A stretch of DNA of 36,472 nt from SbD1 sp039679945. GTDB lineage: Bacteria; Desulfobacterota; Syntrophobacteria; Syntrophobacterales; Syntrophobacteraceae. Below, piece by piece: positions 17,518 to 25,328 of the stretch; the stretch's first letter is position 1, and the number at the start of each line of letters is the position of its first letter. Where the stretch lies: contig JBDKTY010000058.1 of the NCBI GenBank assembly GCA_039679945.1, positions 1 through 36,472 of the forward strand, given 5' to 3'. Both the position numbers and the translations under genes were made by a program. Under the pieces are notes generated by a model, which saw only the letters and a list, made by a program, of their open reading frames with translations, had not been told where the DNA came from and ran no database searches.

Positions 17518-17794
17518 AGTCTCCCCTATTGCCAGTGCTTGGTTGCGCCCATAAATACAAAATCGACAGCGCCGCCGTCTTATGCGCTCGGCTCGCGAGC
17601 ACGCGCGGGCCGTGTTTTGCCCGGCGCCGACGATGGGCGCAAGACCTTATCCGGGCGCAACTATATATTGTAAACGGGAAAAGGGATTTGAGCCAGGATA
17701 CATCTCCCGCATCGAAGACGGGACAGAATTCCGGGGCTGGCCTTCCAGGGCGGTACGTTGCGGCGAAGCACCCATCCCCACGGAGCGGAATATC

Positions 17795-19891
17795 TTAGAG
17801 CATTTTTTCTATTGAGCCCAGCAGCTTATCCCAACTCAAGGGCTTGGCGAGCATCAGGTCTACTCCACGTGACTCAAGATTTTCATCTTCATACTGTCCT
17901 CCCCAGCCCGTGATCATCACGACGGGGGTCTTGGGATCCTTAGCCTTGGTCCGTTTGGCTATCTCCCACCCGCTTACCACGGGCATTCCGAGATCGGTCA
18001 GCACGAGATCGAAATGGCTCGACTCAATCAGCTCCAGCGCTTTTTCACCATCGCTGAGAGCGACAACCCGGTGCCCCTTGAGGCGCAGCATATCTCGAAG
18101 GATATTGAGAATCTCGGGATCATCTTCCACCAGGAGCAGCCGATAGGAACTGGTTCCCTCGGCCCCCTTCACTCCGGATGCGGCCTTCAGCGCCTCTGCC
18201 CTGGTGAGCTTGATGACAAAAGTAGTGCCCTTCCCGGGTCTGCTCTTTACCTGTATGTCCCCGCCGTAGCGGCCGAGCAGGCTCCACGAAACACTGAGCC
18301 CCAGGCCGGAGTTGCCAATCCCCTTGGTGGTAAAAAACGGATCGAAGATTTTTTCCGCGATCTCCTTGCTCATCCCGATACCGGTGTCGGATATCTCCAG
18401 CACCACGAACTCGTTCTCGCATCGGGAGTGAAAAGTGAGGGTCCCCCCCTGAGGCATGGCATCAATGGCGTTCAGCAAGAGGTTGGTTATTATCTCACGC
18501 AAATCGGATGCATTTATGGCGGCAAGACACTGCGGAGCGAGTTCGAGCTGGAGATCTATCCTGAAGCCCGATCTCTCCATAAAATTCTTCCATCTCGGGC
18601 GCGTGAGTTCCACGACGTCTTTTATGGCTTCGTTGATATCAACCGAAGCCGCCGCCGCCTGAGGCTCCCGCTCGCGTTCCGTAAACCTCTGGAGACGCCT
18701 GACGGTATTGGACCCGTCATAGACCGCTTTTTCGATATTCTGGAGTCTGCGCCGGATTTCCTCGTCCTGTACCTGCGGCAGCACCAGTTGGATGTGCCCG
18801 AGGATGGCCATGAGAAGGTTGTTGAAATCGTGCGATACTCCACCCGCCATGGTTCCCAGCGCCGCCAGTTTTTCCGACTGGATGATCTTTTCCGAAAAGG
18901 CTTTCTTCCTGGTCATATCTTCTATTACGAGCAGAAAACCGGAAAAGCCCGACGCATCGGAGATCCTCACCAGGTTAATGTCCGCCAGATAAGAATCTCC
19001 CGCGGAATTCATCAGGTTCACGTCCGATTTTTCGACCTGTCCCGTGCCGGACTCCCTCGCGCGGGTAAGGAGCTTCTCGAAGAGATTCGGGTCCTGAAAA
19101 AGAATCGCCGGGGAACGGGAAATGATTTCGGGGAAATTCTCGCCCTGGAGCTTTTCGATACTATGGTTGAGGCGAACTACATTGCCCGACGTATCGAGGA
19201 TGCAAATGCCCTGAGGTATGGAATCCAGGATAATGTCCGAAAGAGAAGGACCCGGCGCGGGCGCGACGTGAACCGGAGTCTGATCTTCCTCCCCGCTCGT
19301 GGACGGCGGCTCCTCCCTGCTGGCGTTTCTGGCACTCCGCAACCCAACGATGAAATAGCCAATGATGTTGCCGAGTATCTCCCAGTTCCGCTTTGTCTGC
19401 GGGGTGAACTCCTGCGGGTGAAATGCGCTTACATTCAACACCCCCAGGTGCATGAGCGGAATGCACAGAAGTGATGCGGGCGCTATGGCGGACCCCTTTA
19501 GGTCCGGGATCGGCTCCACTGCCGAGTTTTCAATGAACACCGGCCTGCGGGCGCTGAAAACCTGGCCCGATATTCCCTCTCCGAAAGAGAACTGAAGATT
19601 CTGCCTGTATTCGCGGTGAGAAAGCATCCCAAGCTGGTCTTCCAGCCCGTAGGCAGCAACGAGGGTCAGTTTATTCTTGTTGTTGTCCCAGAAAAGAATG
19701 GAGCAGTTCTCGAATGACGTTTCCTCGATAATGATCTTCACGAAGTGGCTGCAAACCTGAGTGGCGTCGGAACACTGTGAAAGGGTTTCGGCAAAGCGCT
19801 GGATCATAGCCATGAACATGCTGAGTTCCTCAATCTGTCCTCTGGCATCCAGGATACCATTTGTAAAAACTTCCTTAACCAGGTGTTCCAT
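17795..19891 (-). CDS. Hybrid sensor histidine kinase (GAF-PAS-HisKA-HATPase-receiver)
   Basis: A 698-residue soluble hybrid kinase. Order: helical N-terminus; GAF domain (about 35-185); acidic linker; PAS domain (about 215-330, DSIPQGICILDTSGNVVRLN); HisKA with H354 in GGVSHDFNNLLMAILGH; ATPase domain (NLLLNAIDAMPQGG, SDTGIGMSKE); C-terminal receiver (about 584-698) with phospho-acceptor D633 in DLVLTDLGMP. It has no membrane segment or DNA-binding output, so phosphate probably moves on to an unlinked partner or the receiver regulates the kinase. It has GAGGTAAGAG before its ATG and follows the HDOD gene after 11 bases, so the two form an operon. The second half of its kinase core resembles that of the giant kinase at 1879. 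Confidence 0.94.
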   Translation of the reverse strand: MEHLVKEVFTNGILDARGQIEELSMFMAMIQRFAETLSQCSDATQVCSHFVKIIIEETSFENCSILFWDNNKNKLTLVAAYGLEDQLGMLSHREYRQNLQFSFGEGISGQVFSARRPVFIENSAVEPIPDLKGSAIAPASLLCIPLMHLGVLNVSAFHPQEFTPQTKRNWEILGNIIGYFIVGLRSARNASREEPPSTSGEEDQTPVHVAPAPGPSLSDIILDSIPQGICILDTSGNVVRLNHSIEKLQGENFPEIISRSPAILFQDPNLFEKLLTRARESGTGQVEKSDVNLMNSAGDSYLADINLVRISDASGFSGFLLVIEDMTRKKAFSEKIIQSEKLAALGTMAGGVSHDFNNLLMAILGHIQLVLPQVQDEEIRRRLQNIEKAVYDGSNTVRRLQRFTEREREPQAAAASVDINEAIKDVVELTRPRWKNFMERSGFRIDLQLELAPQCLAAINASDLREIITNLLLNAIDAMPQGGTLTFHSRCENEFVVLEISDTGIGMSKEIAEKIFDPFFTTKGIGNSGLGLSVSWSLLGRYGGDIQVKSRPGKGTTFVIKLTRAEALKAASGVKGAEGTSSYRLLLVEDDPEILNILRDMLRLKGHRVVALSDGEKALELIESSHFDLVLTDLGMPVVSGWEIAKRTKAKDPKTPVVMITGWGGQYEDENLESRGVDLMLAKPLSWDKLLGSIEKML

Positions 19892-19902
19892 CTCTTACCT
19901 CA

Positions 19903-20763
19903 TCATTTGAGCAGGTTCCAAAGTTGGTCCACTTCCGGCCAGATGAATTCGAGAGCATTTTGATAATCCTGCCATTCATCCTCGGAGATATAAAGATCAC
20001 GGCAATACGAAAGAGTTGCCTCATCATTCAGCAATTCGGGATAATACTGAGAGTTGCTGAGGATGTTGGCAAGATAAATGAGTTTCACTTCCGATTTGAA
20101 GGAATGGCTCCTGTCGGGAGAATGATGGAACCCAATCACGGCTTGAAACGACCCGGGCAAAGCCCACCGTGAAGCCAGGTAACTGCCGATCTCCGTATGA
20201 GACAAACCGTACTGCATTTCAACACACCACGGAGGAATTTTCCTCCTCGCCGCCGTATCCGTTATGAATTTGAAATGATCCGCGAAATAAGCAGCCATGG
20301 CCAGTTGACCTATATCATGGATAAGCCCCAATAAACCAGCTTCCTCCAACTGGATCCACGGCCTCCTTTTCGAGATAGCGACCGCGGTCTTAGAGGTGGC
20401 AAAGGCATGCTTCCACAGCCTTTCACGGTGCTGCATATCAATCCGCCTGCCTTCGGGCATCACATTCATCAGCAGGGCGCAGAGGCAGATAGATTTAACC
20501 TGGCTCAATCCAATAATGACTATCGCATGGGATATTTTCGCCACCTTCCCGCGACTGCCGTACCAGGTGGAGTTTGCAAGCCTGAGCACCTTCGCGGCAA
20601 GAGCCTGATCATAGCAGATTATACTCTCAAGTTCCGCTGAGCATTCAACCTCGTCCTGAATTATTTCGATCAACCTTTGCACGGACTGGGGAAGAGGAGG
20701 CAGTTCCTTTATCTGTGAAATCTGGTAGCGGACTTCCAGCTCATCTAGAGGACAAATGGACAT
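19903..20763 (-). CDS. HDOD domain protein
   Basis: A 286-residue protein made almost wholly of one HDOD domain (about 15-215), starting with the typical ELPPLPQSVQRLIEII and followed by LAAKVLRLANSTWYGSRGKV. HDOD proteins are relatives of HD phosphohydrolases and usually act in signalling as binding modules rather than enzymes. Here HDIG is kept (LLGLIHDIGQLAM) but the other HD-GYP ligands are not evident. It has no membrane segment. It is the first gene of an operon with the hybrid kinase, which suggests they act in one pathway. The ribosome binding site is modest (AAGGGG about 10 bases before the ATG). A perfect CRP/FNR-like site lies 143 bases upstream. Confidence 0.9.
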   Translation of the reverse strand: MSICPLDELEVRYQISQIKELPPLPQSVQRLIEIIQDEVECSAELESIICYDQALAAKVLRLANSTWYGSRGKVAKISHAIVIIGLSQVKSICLCALLMNVMPEGRRIDMQHRERLWKHAFATSKTAVAISKRRPWIQLEEAGLLGLIHDIGQLAMAAYFADHFKFITDTAARRKIPPWCVEMQYGLSHTEIGSYLASRWALPGSFQAVIGFHHSPDRSHSFKSEVKLIYLANILSNSQYYPELLNDEATLSYCRDLYISEDEWQDYQNALEFIWPEVDQLWNLLK

Positions 20764-21261
20764 ATTTCCCGACCCCTTGAGATATTTGCCCGAAAAAGGC
20801 TGTTTCTAATCATAGAGCCCGATGGAAGGCACTTATATCACGAACTTGCGGAGCATGTAATCAAAGAATATTAGCCATATAGCACTGTATTTCCGGACCG
20901 CGGATTGTGACTGCAGTCACAGTCTCGCATGGTTCTCAATGGAATTAACGGTTTTTGCCACGAAATAGTTGAGCTTTTTTCCAAAAAAGAAATGTGGCGA
21001 ACCTTTGAAATTTCAGGCAGCTTACTCGCGCGATCGCATCCTGATAGGCGTGAAGACCGTGACCTTATCGGGGTATTCGGTTCATCTTTGCTATTCTTCC
21101 CGTCTATGATAAAAAAAAGCATTGTATATCCCTGCTCCGTCACGCCGCCATGCCCCAATTCGTTCTGTACTGTACGCCCTTGCCTTCGGGGAGAATTCGC
21201 GGTTGAGGAGTTGCGGGAGAATTTCAGGAAGGTTTCAATCGGTTTTCCCGGAGGTAATAAC
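20764..21261. other. Divergent intergenic region, HDOD operon / DUF1566 gene
   Basis: No gene seen apart from the CRP-like palindrome at 20906. A frame open upstream of the DUF1566 start runs through it from 20929, but the strong ribosome binding site at 21250-21254 and the domain start show this part is not coding. A weak promoter match toward DUF1566 (TTGCTA, 16 bases, TAAAAA) lies near 21088-21115. Confidence 0.4.
20906..20921. promoter_or_regulatory. CRP/FNR-family operator-like palindrome
   Basis: TGTGACTGCAGTCACA is a perfect 16-bp palindrome and matches the CRP consensus TGTGA-N6-TCACA at every fixed base. It sits in the divergent region before the HDOD-hybrid kinase operon. On that strand a possible -10 (CTATAT, 20882-20877) would put the site centre about 41-44 bases upstream of transcription start, the position of a class II activator site. 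The regulator is not in the window. Confidence 0.55.
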
Positions 21262-21642
21262 ATGGCTCAAAGATTTATTCAGTCGGGACTGGTCGTTTTG
21301 GATGAAAGCTCCGGCCTCGTATGGCAGAAGGGGGCATCCAGCGAGAGGATGGTATGGAAAGACGGCTTTTCCTATATTGAGAAACTCAACGCCCAGGGTT
21401 TTTCGGGCTATAATGATTGGCGCTATCCCAGCAGGGAGGAACTTGCCACCCTCATTTTGCCGGAGGAAGACCGGAAAAGCGGGCTCTTCATAGACCCGGC
21501 ATTTGAAAAACAGCGGAATTGCTGGTCCTCGACGCAAAGCGACCACCACCAGGCCTGTTATGCCGATTTCTACTACGGCGACATGTACCTGGTCGAGCAA
21601 AACTACGCCAACTATTTCGTACGGGCTGTCCGCACCCTGTAA
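21262..21642 (+). CDS. DUF1566 (Lcl C-terminal-like) domain protein
   Basis: A 126-residue single-domain protein of the DUF1566 type: it starts with SGLVVLDESSGLVWQKGA, continues with GYNDWRYPSREELATLI and ends with CWSSTQS and YFVRAVRTL, the usual landmarks. The fold is related to C-type lectin/FGE-like domains; cellular role unknown. The start is set by GGAGG seven bases before ATG 21262; a longer frame to 20929 exists but lacks support. No signal peptide is visible, which is unusual because many relatives are exported. TrmL follows after 11 bases, so the two may share a transcript without an obvious functional link. Confidence 0.85.
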   Translation: MAQRFIQSGLVVLDESSGLVWQKGASSERMVWKDGFSYIEKLNAQGFSGYNDWRYPSREELATLILPEEDRKSGLFIDPAFEKQRNCWSSTQSDHHQACYADFYYGDMYLVEQNYANYFVRAVRTL

Positions 21643-21653
21643 ATGGATAATGA

Positions 21654-22211
21654 ATGGAAAGTATGTCTTCCTCCGGCAACCGCACGGCAAAACATGGGGA
21701 CATTCCGCCCGGCCCGGGGCCCCGATCCGGTAACGGCCGCTTTCCGGCCGGCCGATCGGGACTCGGCGTCCTGCTCTACCAGCCGGAAATACCGCAGAAC
21801 ACCGGGAATATCGCACGCACGTGCGCGGCCACCCACACTCCTCTCTATCTCGTGGAGCCCCTCGGCTTTCGAATTACGGACAAGCTTCTCAAACGCGCGG
21901 GGCTCGATTACTGGCCTTACGTGCGCATGAAGCTGTTTCCCGATTTCGAATCCGCCAACAGCGGGATACCTCATTCGAGGCTTGTTTATTTTTCTGCTCA
22001 TGCAGAACTCCATTATTCCGATTTTACTTTCAAACCTGGCGATTGCCTGGTTTTCGGGCCCGAGACCCGGGGGTTGCCCCAAGAGTTGCTTGCCAGAAAC
22101 CCCGAATGTGTGGTAAAGATAGAAATCGACAGAGCAAGGGTCCGGAGTTTGAATCTCTCCACGTCTGTCGGAATTGCCCTTTTCGAAGCTATACGCCAGT
22201 TGAATCAGTAA
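21654..22211 (+). CDS. trmL: tRNA (cytidine/uridine-34 2'-O)-methyltransferase TrmL
   Basis: A SPOUT-family enzyme that uses S-adenosylmethionine to methylate the ribose of the wobble base (position 34) in tRNA-Leu species. Motifs: VLLYQPEIPQNTGNIARTCAA at the N-terminal strand, CLVFGPETRGLP (motif 2) and LNLSTSVGIALFEA (motif 3, the knot that holds the cofactor). At 185 residues it is about 30 longer than usual. The extra length is a Gly/Pro/Arg-rich N-terminus between ATG 21654 and the core; the only other in-frame ATG (21663) is close by, and no ATG, GTG or TTG lies nearer the core. So either the extension is real or a rarer start codon is used. No strong Shine-Dalgarno is seen. Confidence 0.92.
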   Translation: MESMSSSGNRTAKHGDIPPGPGPRSGNGRFPAGRSGLGVLLYQPEIPQNTGNIARTCAATHTPLYLVEPLGFRITDKLLKRAGLDYWPYVRMKLFPDFESANSGIPHSRLVYFSAHAELHYSDFTFKPGDCLVFGPETRGLPQELLARNPECVVKIEIDRARVRSLNLSTSVGIALFEAIRQLNQ

Positions 22212-22647
22212 AGATCGAGCTCATCAGCGTCGGAAATCGTCGCGCCAGGGTACTGGGCGCCGTTGCGGTTCGTGTACGGGTTGATTTGCCATCTGAGGTT
22301 CATCTCATTAGCGATGGGGTTCTGCATGCATCCAGTGGAAGGTTTCAAGTCGAAACTCTACGAGCTTTGTCCTGAAATTGAAAGACTGGGAATTCACCCT
22401 ATAGTGTTGCGGAAGGGTAACCGTTACTGAGTCCTTTTTTTCGAAAGCAGGGACTGCTTGAAAAAGGATCCACCCCTAAGTTCTTTTCGTATTATTCAGG
22501 GTGAGGAACCTATCTGCCTCAATACATCTTCCTGGGAACGAGACCTGCAGCGTGCGCTCTCCACAGCGAAGCGGAAGTTGCGCTGTTCGATTGGCGTGAG
22601 AGTAAAATCGGCCAAGTTAGCGGCCTCATGTTCGGGGGTTCAAGCGC
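22212..22647. other. Intergenic stretch with nested hairpin
   Basis: No supported gene. A nested hairpin lies at 22432-22468: outer arms TCCTTTTT and AAAAAGGA, inner arms AAGCAG and CTGCTT around GGA. It may end transcription from trmL or be a small mobile remnant. Short frames here have no recognisable domain and unusual composition. Confidence 0.4.
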
Positions 22648-23148
22648 GTGGCGATAGTCGACTGGAAAGGCGCTCAGTGGGAAGCAGCCCACACTAGCCT
22701 CTCCATCCCGGAAATACTCACCGTCCTGAAGGGGTTTGGACCGATGGAAGTGCTTCGGTTCATTAACCCGGGTCACTTCAGGGGCGAAATGAGCCTCTGT
22801 ATCACCGACGACGGAACCAGGGAAGTCACCCTCTACAACTTGGAAGTCGAACCTCCACAACGGCATGGAATGGGCAGGACCGCCCTCAGGTGGTTGAGAC
22901 AGATATTTAAAGGCCCTATATTCCTGGAATTCCCGGACCTGCCCGCATCCGGTTTATCCGTTCATCCCAGCTTGCCATTCTGGTTTCGCATGTATCGGGA
23001 AGGGCTGATTGATGCCCTAGATTGTGAAAACTTTTACTTGGACCCCGCTGCAAACGATGCCGAATTGGACATGCTCGAAGAGCAAATTCTCTCGGCCGTG
23101 CGGCAAAAATCCGGGGCAAAAACGGTGTGCGCCCGCGTCAAGAAATGA
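22648..23148 (+). CDS. Hypothetical protein with GNAT-like motif
   Basis: A 166-residue protein I do not recognise as a named family. The middle resembles motif A of GNAT acyltransferases: a beta strand (TLYNLEVEPP) then QRHGMGRTALRWLRQ, fitting the Q/R-x-x-G-x-G/A acyl-CoA loop and following helix. The later LPFWFRMYREGLIDAL resembles motif B. The core is short and the N-terminus unlike typical GNATs, so it could be a divergent or inactive member. The start is GTG 22648 with no clear ribosome binding site; a stop at 22618 limits upstream extension, so initiation is uncertain. It is followed by a tiny frame overlapping its stop by ATGA. Confidence 0.6.
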   Translation: MAIVDWKGAQWEAAHTSLSIPEILTVLKGFGPMEVLRFINPGHFRGEMSLCITDDGTREVTLYNLEVEPPQRHGMGRTALRWLRQIFKGPIFLEFPDLPASGLSVHPSLPFWFRMYREGLIDALDCENFYLDPAANDAELDMLEEQILSAVRQKSGAKTVCARVKK

Positions 23149-23243
23149 AATCCCCCGAAACACCCCCGCCCTCTCTCGATGCCGTCCGAAACCGGGGCGG
23201 CAAAGTTGTTTTCACCAATACCAGTTCTGACCTCGAAGCGTGA
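23145..23243 (+). CDS. Possible 32-residue small protein
   Basis: ATG 23145 overlaps the stop of the GNAT-like gene (ATGA), the arrangement of translationally coupled genes. The peptide begins MKSPETPPPSLD and ends NTSSDLEA. It has no membrane segment and no recognised family. It may be only a chance frame; the overlap is the sole reason to list it. Confidence 0.25.
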   Translation: MKSPETPPPSLDAVRNRGGKVVFTNTSSDLEA

Positions 23244-23343
23244 CACCACCCTTTCATACAGCCTTCTTTTCGGTTATTTTTAGAGTTTCGGGAATGCATG
23301 GACCAGGCAGGGGTCAGCCATTGACAGCGGACACTTTCGGCTC

Positions 23344-23540
23344 CTCGTGTGTGCGTGTGCCTGGTGGGATTGCTCGATATCGATGTCCCGGGAGCCGATC
23401 GGCCCTCTCTCGCGCGCGCGTACCTGATGCGAGGCCTGGCATGCCTCTCTCTCGCGCGCGCGTTACCTGATGGGATACTCAAAGTGGTCCTTACAGTTTT
23501 TTCCCAGTTCGCCCCCTCGCGTGTGCGTGTGCCTGGTGGA
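23344..23540. repeat. Four-copy CG/TG repeat array
   Basis: Four direct copies of a 24-26 bp unit: 23344-23369, 23409-23432, 23451-23475 and 23516-23540. The consensus is CTCG, then alternating C/T-G dinucleotides, then CCTGRTGGGA. Outer copies carry GTGTGCGTGT and CCTGGTGG; inner copies carry CGCGCGCG and ACCTGATG. Gaps are 39, 18 and 40 bases, nearly symmetric. The first gap holds three short perfect palindromes (TCGATATCGA, TCCCGGGA, GCCGATCGGC) and the second holds GGCATGCC. Alternating purine-pyrimidine tracts favour Z-DNA. It is not a CRISPR array: copies are few and repeats and gaps are irregular. Confidence 0.8.
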
Positions 23541-23636
23541 GCCTCATGATAGGCGGAGGAACAATTACCCCTCTCTTTTGAACTGGAAAAGCAACATTTT
23601 GAATGCAGACTCATATCAGGCAGGCGGAGCACAAAA

Positions 23637-24974
23637 TTGCCCATGAACACCGAAATGCCCGGCCCGACGGTCGCCGTTGAAACACTTGGCTGCAAAGTCA
23701 ACCAGTATGAGACATCCTATCTTCTGGAAAGCCTGAATGAGGCGGGCTATACATGCGTATCTTTCCGCGAACAGGCGGACGTCTATATCGTTCACAGTTG
23801 CGCGGTCACCGCGAAAGCCGGGTTCCAGACAAGACAGTTGCTCAGGAGAGCGCGACGGGTCAACCCAAACGCGCTGATCGTCGTGGCCGGGTGCTACGCG
23901 CAACTGGATGCGGACCGAATTGCCCGTGAAGAGCTGGCAACCCACATTCTCGGGAATCCGGCAAAGTTCGATCTGGTCTCGTGGCTGCGCCGGCCCGGCT
24001 CCTTCGGCATGCCCTGCCGCGCCACCGGGGGAGAATCGCCCTCCTGCCCCCATTTTGAATTTATCCCGGTAAAAAGTATGCACACCGGCAGGACCCGCGC
24101 GGTCCTCAAGATCCAGGACGGATGCAACTCCTTCTGCTCTTATTGCGTGGTCCCCCTGGTCAGGGGCAGGGCGCGAAGCCTCCCGCTCGGTGAAGCCCTC
24201 GCGCAAATGGAACGGCTTGTCGATGCCGGTTACGGCGAAATCGTGCTCACCGGCATTCACCTGGGACAATGGGGGAGGGACCTGCCAAACGGTGAAAACC
24301 TTCGAGGAATGCTCGAAGCGATCAACGCCGCCAGGCACCCCCCGCGCCTGCGACTCAGTTCACTCGAACCGATGGAGATTGACTCCGGCCTGCTCGGGCT
24401 CATTTCCTCCCTGCCCTGGATCTGCCCGCACCTGCATGTGCCGCTGCAAAGCGGTGACGCCGAAATCCTCGACCGCATGCGCCGCCCGTACAGCCCCGAA
24501 CAGTACGCGGAGCTGGTGCTGGACACAAAGAGACTGCTGCCGGATGCGGCCATAGGCGCCGATGTCCTCGTGGGATTTCCGGGAGAAACTGAAAAGCAGT
24601 TCGAGAATACGGTCAAACTGATCGCGGAATTACCCATGAGCTATCTCCATGTATTTCCCTTTTCTCCCCGTCCGGGGACCCCAGCCGCGCGATACGCGAA
24701 CCAGATACCGGGACGGGAAGCCAAAAGACGGGCGCAACTGCTCCAGGAACTCGGAAGGCGGAAAAAGCGGGACTTTCGAAACACCTTCATCGGCAAACGG
24801 TTGGACGTTCTCATCCAAACGCGTGCCGAATCCGACCCCTGGGAAGGGCTTTCAGGCAACTACATAAATGTTGCCGTGCATTCCGAACAGGACTTGCGCC
24901 CCGGGCAAGTGGTCAACGTCGCGATAACCGGATTCAGGGGGGAGGACCTGGAAGGATGCATCCACAAGCCCTGA
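23637..24974 (+). CDS. mtaB: tRNA t6A37 methylthiotransferase MtaB
   Basis: A 445-residue radical-SAM enzyme that adds a methylthio group to t6A at position 37 of ANN-decoding tRNAs. The N-terminal MTTase domain holds the auxiliary cluster ligands C19 (ETLGCKVNQYE), C55 (HSCAVT) and C86 (AGCYAQ). The radical-SAM motif is C163-x3-C167-x2-C170 (GCNSFCSYCVVP). A TRAM RNA-binding domain ends the protein (about 380-445). ETLGCKVNQYE and HSCAVT place it with MtaB rather than MiaB or RimO. Start: TTG 23637 has GGAG seven bases upstream; ATG 23643 and 23655 are alternatives at poorer spacing. It stands alone, preceded by about 400 bases containing the CG/TG array. Confidence 0.93.
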   Translation: MPMNTEMPGPTVAVETLGCKVNQYETSYLLESLNEAGYTCVSFREQADVYIVHSCAVTAKAGFQTRQLLRRARRVNPNALIVVAGCYAQLDADRIAREELATHILGNPAKFDLVSWLRRPGSFGMPCRATGGESPSCPHFEFIPVKSMHTGRTRAVLKIQDGCNSFCSYCVVPLVRGRARSLPLGEALAQMERLVDAGYGEIVLTGIHLGQWGRDLPNGENLRGMLEAINAARHPPRLRLSSLEPMEIDSGLLGLISSLPWICPHLHVPLQSGDAEILDRMRRPYSPEQYAELVLDTKRLLPDAAIGADVLVGFPGETEKQFENTVKLIAELPMSYLHVFPFSPRPGTPAARYANQIPGREAKRRAQLLQELGRRKKRDFRNTFIGKRLDVLIQTRAESDPWEGLSGNYINVAVHSEQDLRPGQVVNVAITGFRGEDLEGCIHKP

Positions 24975-25328
24975 TGCCCTTCCGCGTGAGGGCGAACGGC
25001 ATCGGACCCGCGGGATTACTGACCTAATCCTTTGATATCGTCAATTCCAGGGAGATGCTCCTTGGGAGGCAGCCAGGGGCGGATCACGGGGACTCCCTGC
25101 CCGCCCATGCTTCGATGCCTCTCCAAAACAACCTTTCACTCCGGCTGCCGAGACACCCTCTCGAGTTCGCCTCGATATCGAAGGGTGGAACGGGCCCGAG
25201 ATGAGTGGCTCCAATGCCGTTTCTTTACCGCGCCCCGCCACGAGAGTGAATGGGGCTCCGGCCTGGCAGGCCGTTGGGACTGAGCTTATCCTGTCCGACC
25301 GGAACACCGGCTCACTGAAGCTTGGACT
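24975..25328. other. Intergenic region between convergent mtaB and CoA-disulfide reductase genes
   Basis: No supported gene. It contains small hairpins, among them GCCCT/AGGGC just after the mtaB stop and CGGCCT-GGC-AGGCCG at 25259-25273, the latter possibly a distant member of the palindrome family at 11408 and 15347. Neither has a clear T-run. Confidence 0.4.

Noticed and set aside
18014..19474. A 486-codon plus-strand open frame
   Set aside because: It lies wholly opposite the hybrid kinase gene and has no domain; it is a GC-rich shadow frame.
20929..21261. N-terminal extension of the DUF1566 protein
   Set aside because: No signal peptide or domain in it; GGAGG before ATG 21262 decides the start.
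23344..23540. CRISPR array
   Set aside because: Only four degenerate copies, unequal gaps, simple-sequence repeats and no cas genes in the window.
25032..25283. An 83-codon plus-strand frame between mtaB and the reductase gene
   Set aside because: No ribosome binding site, no domain and composition unlike the neighbouring genes.
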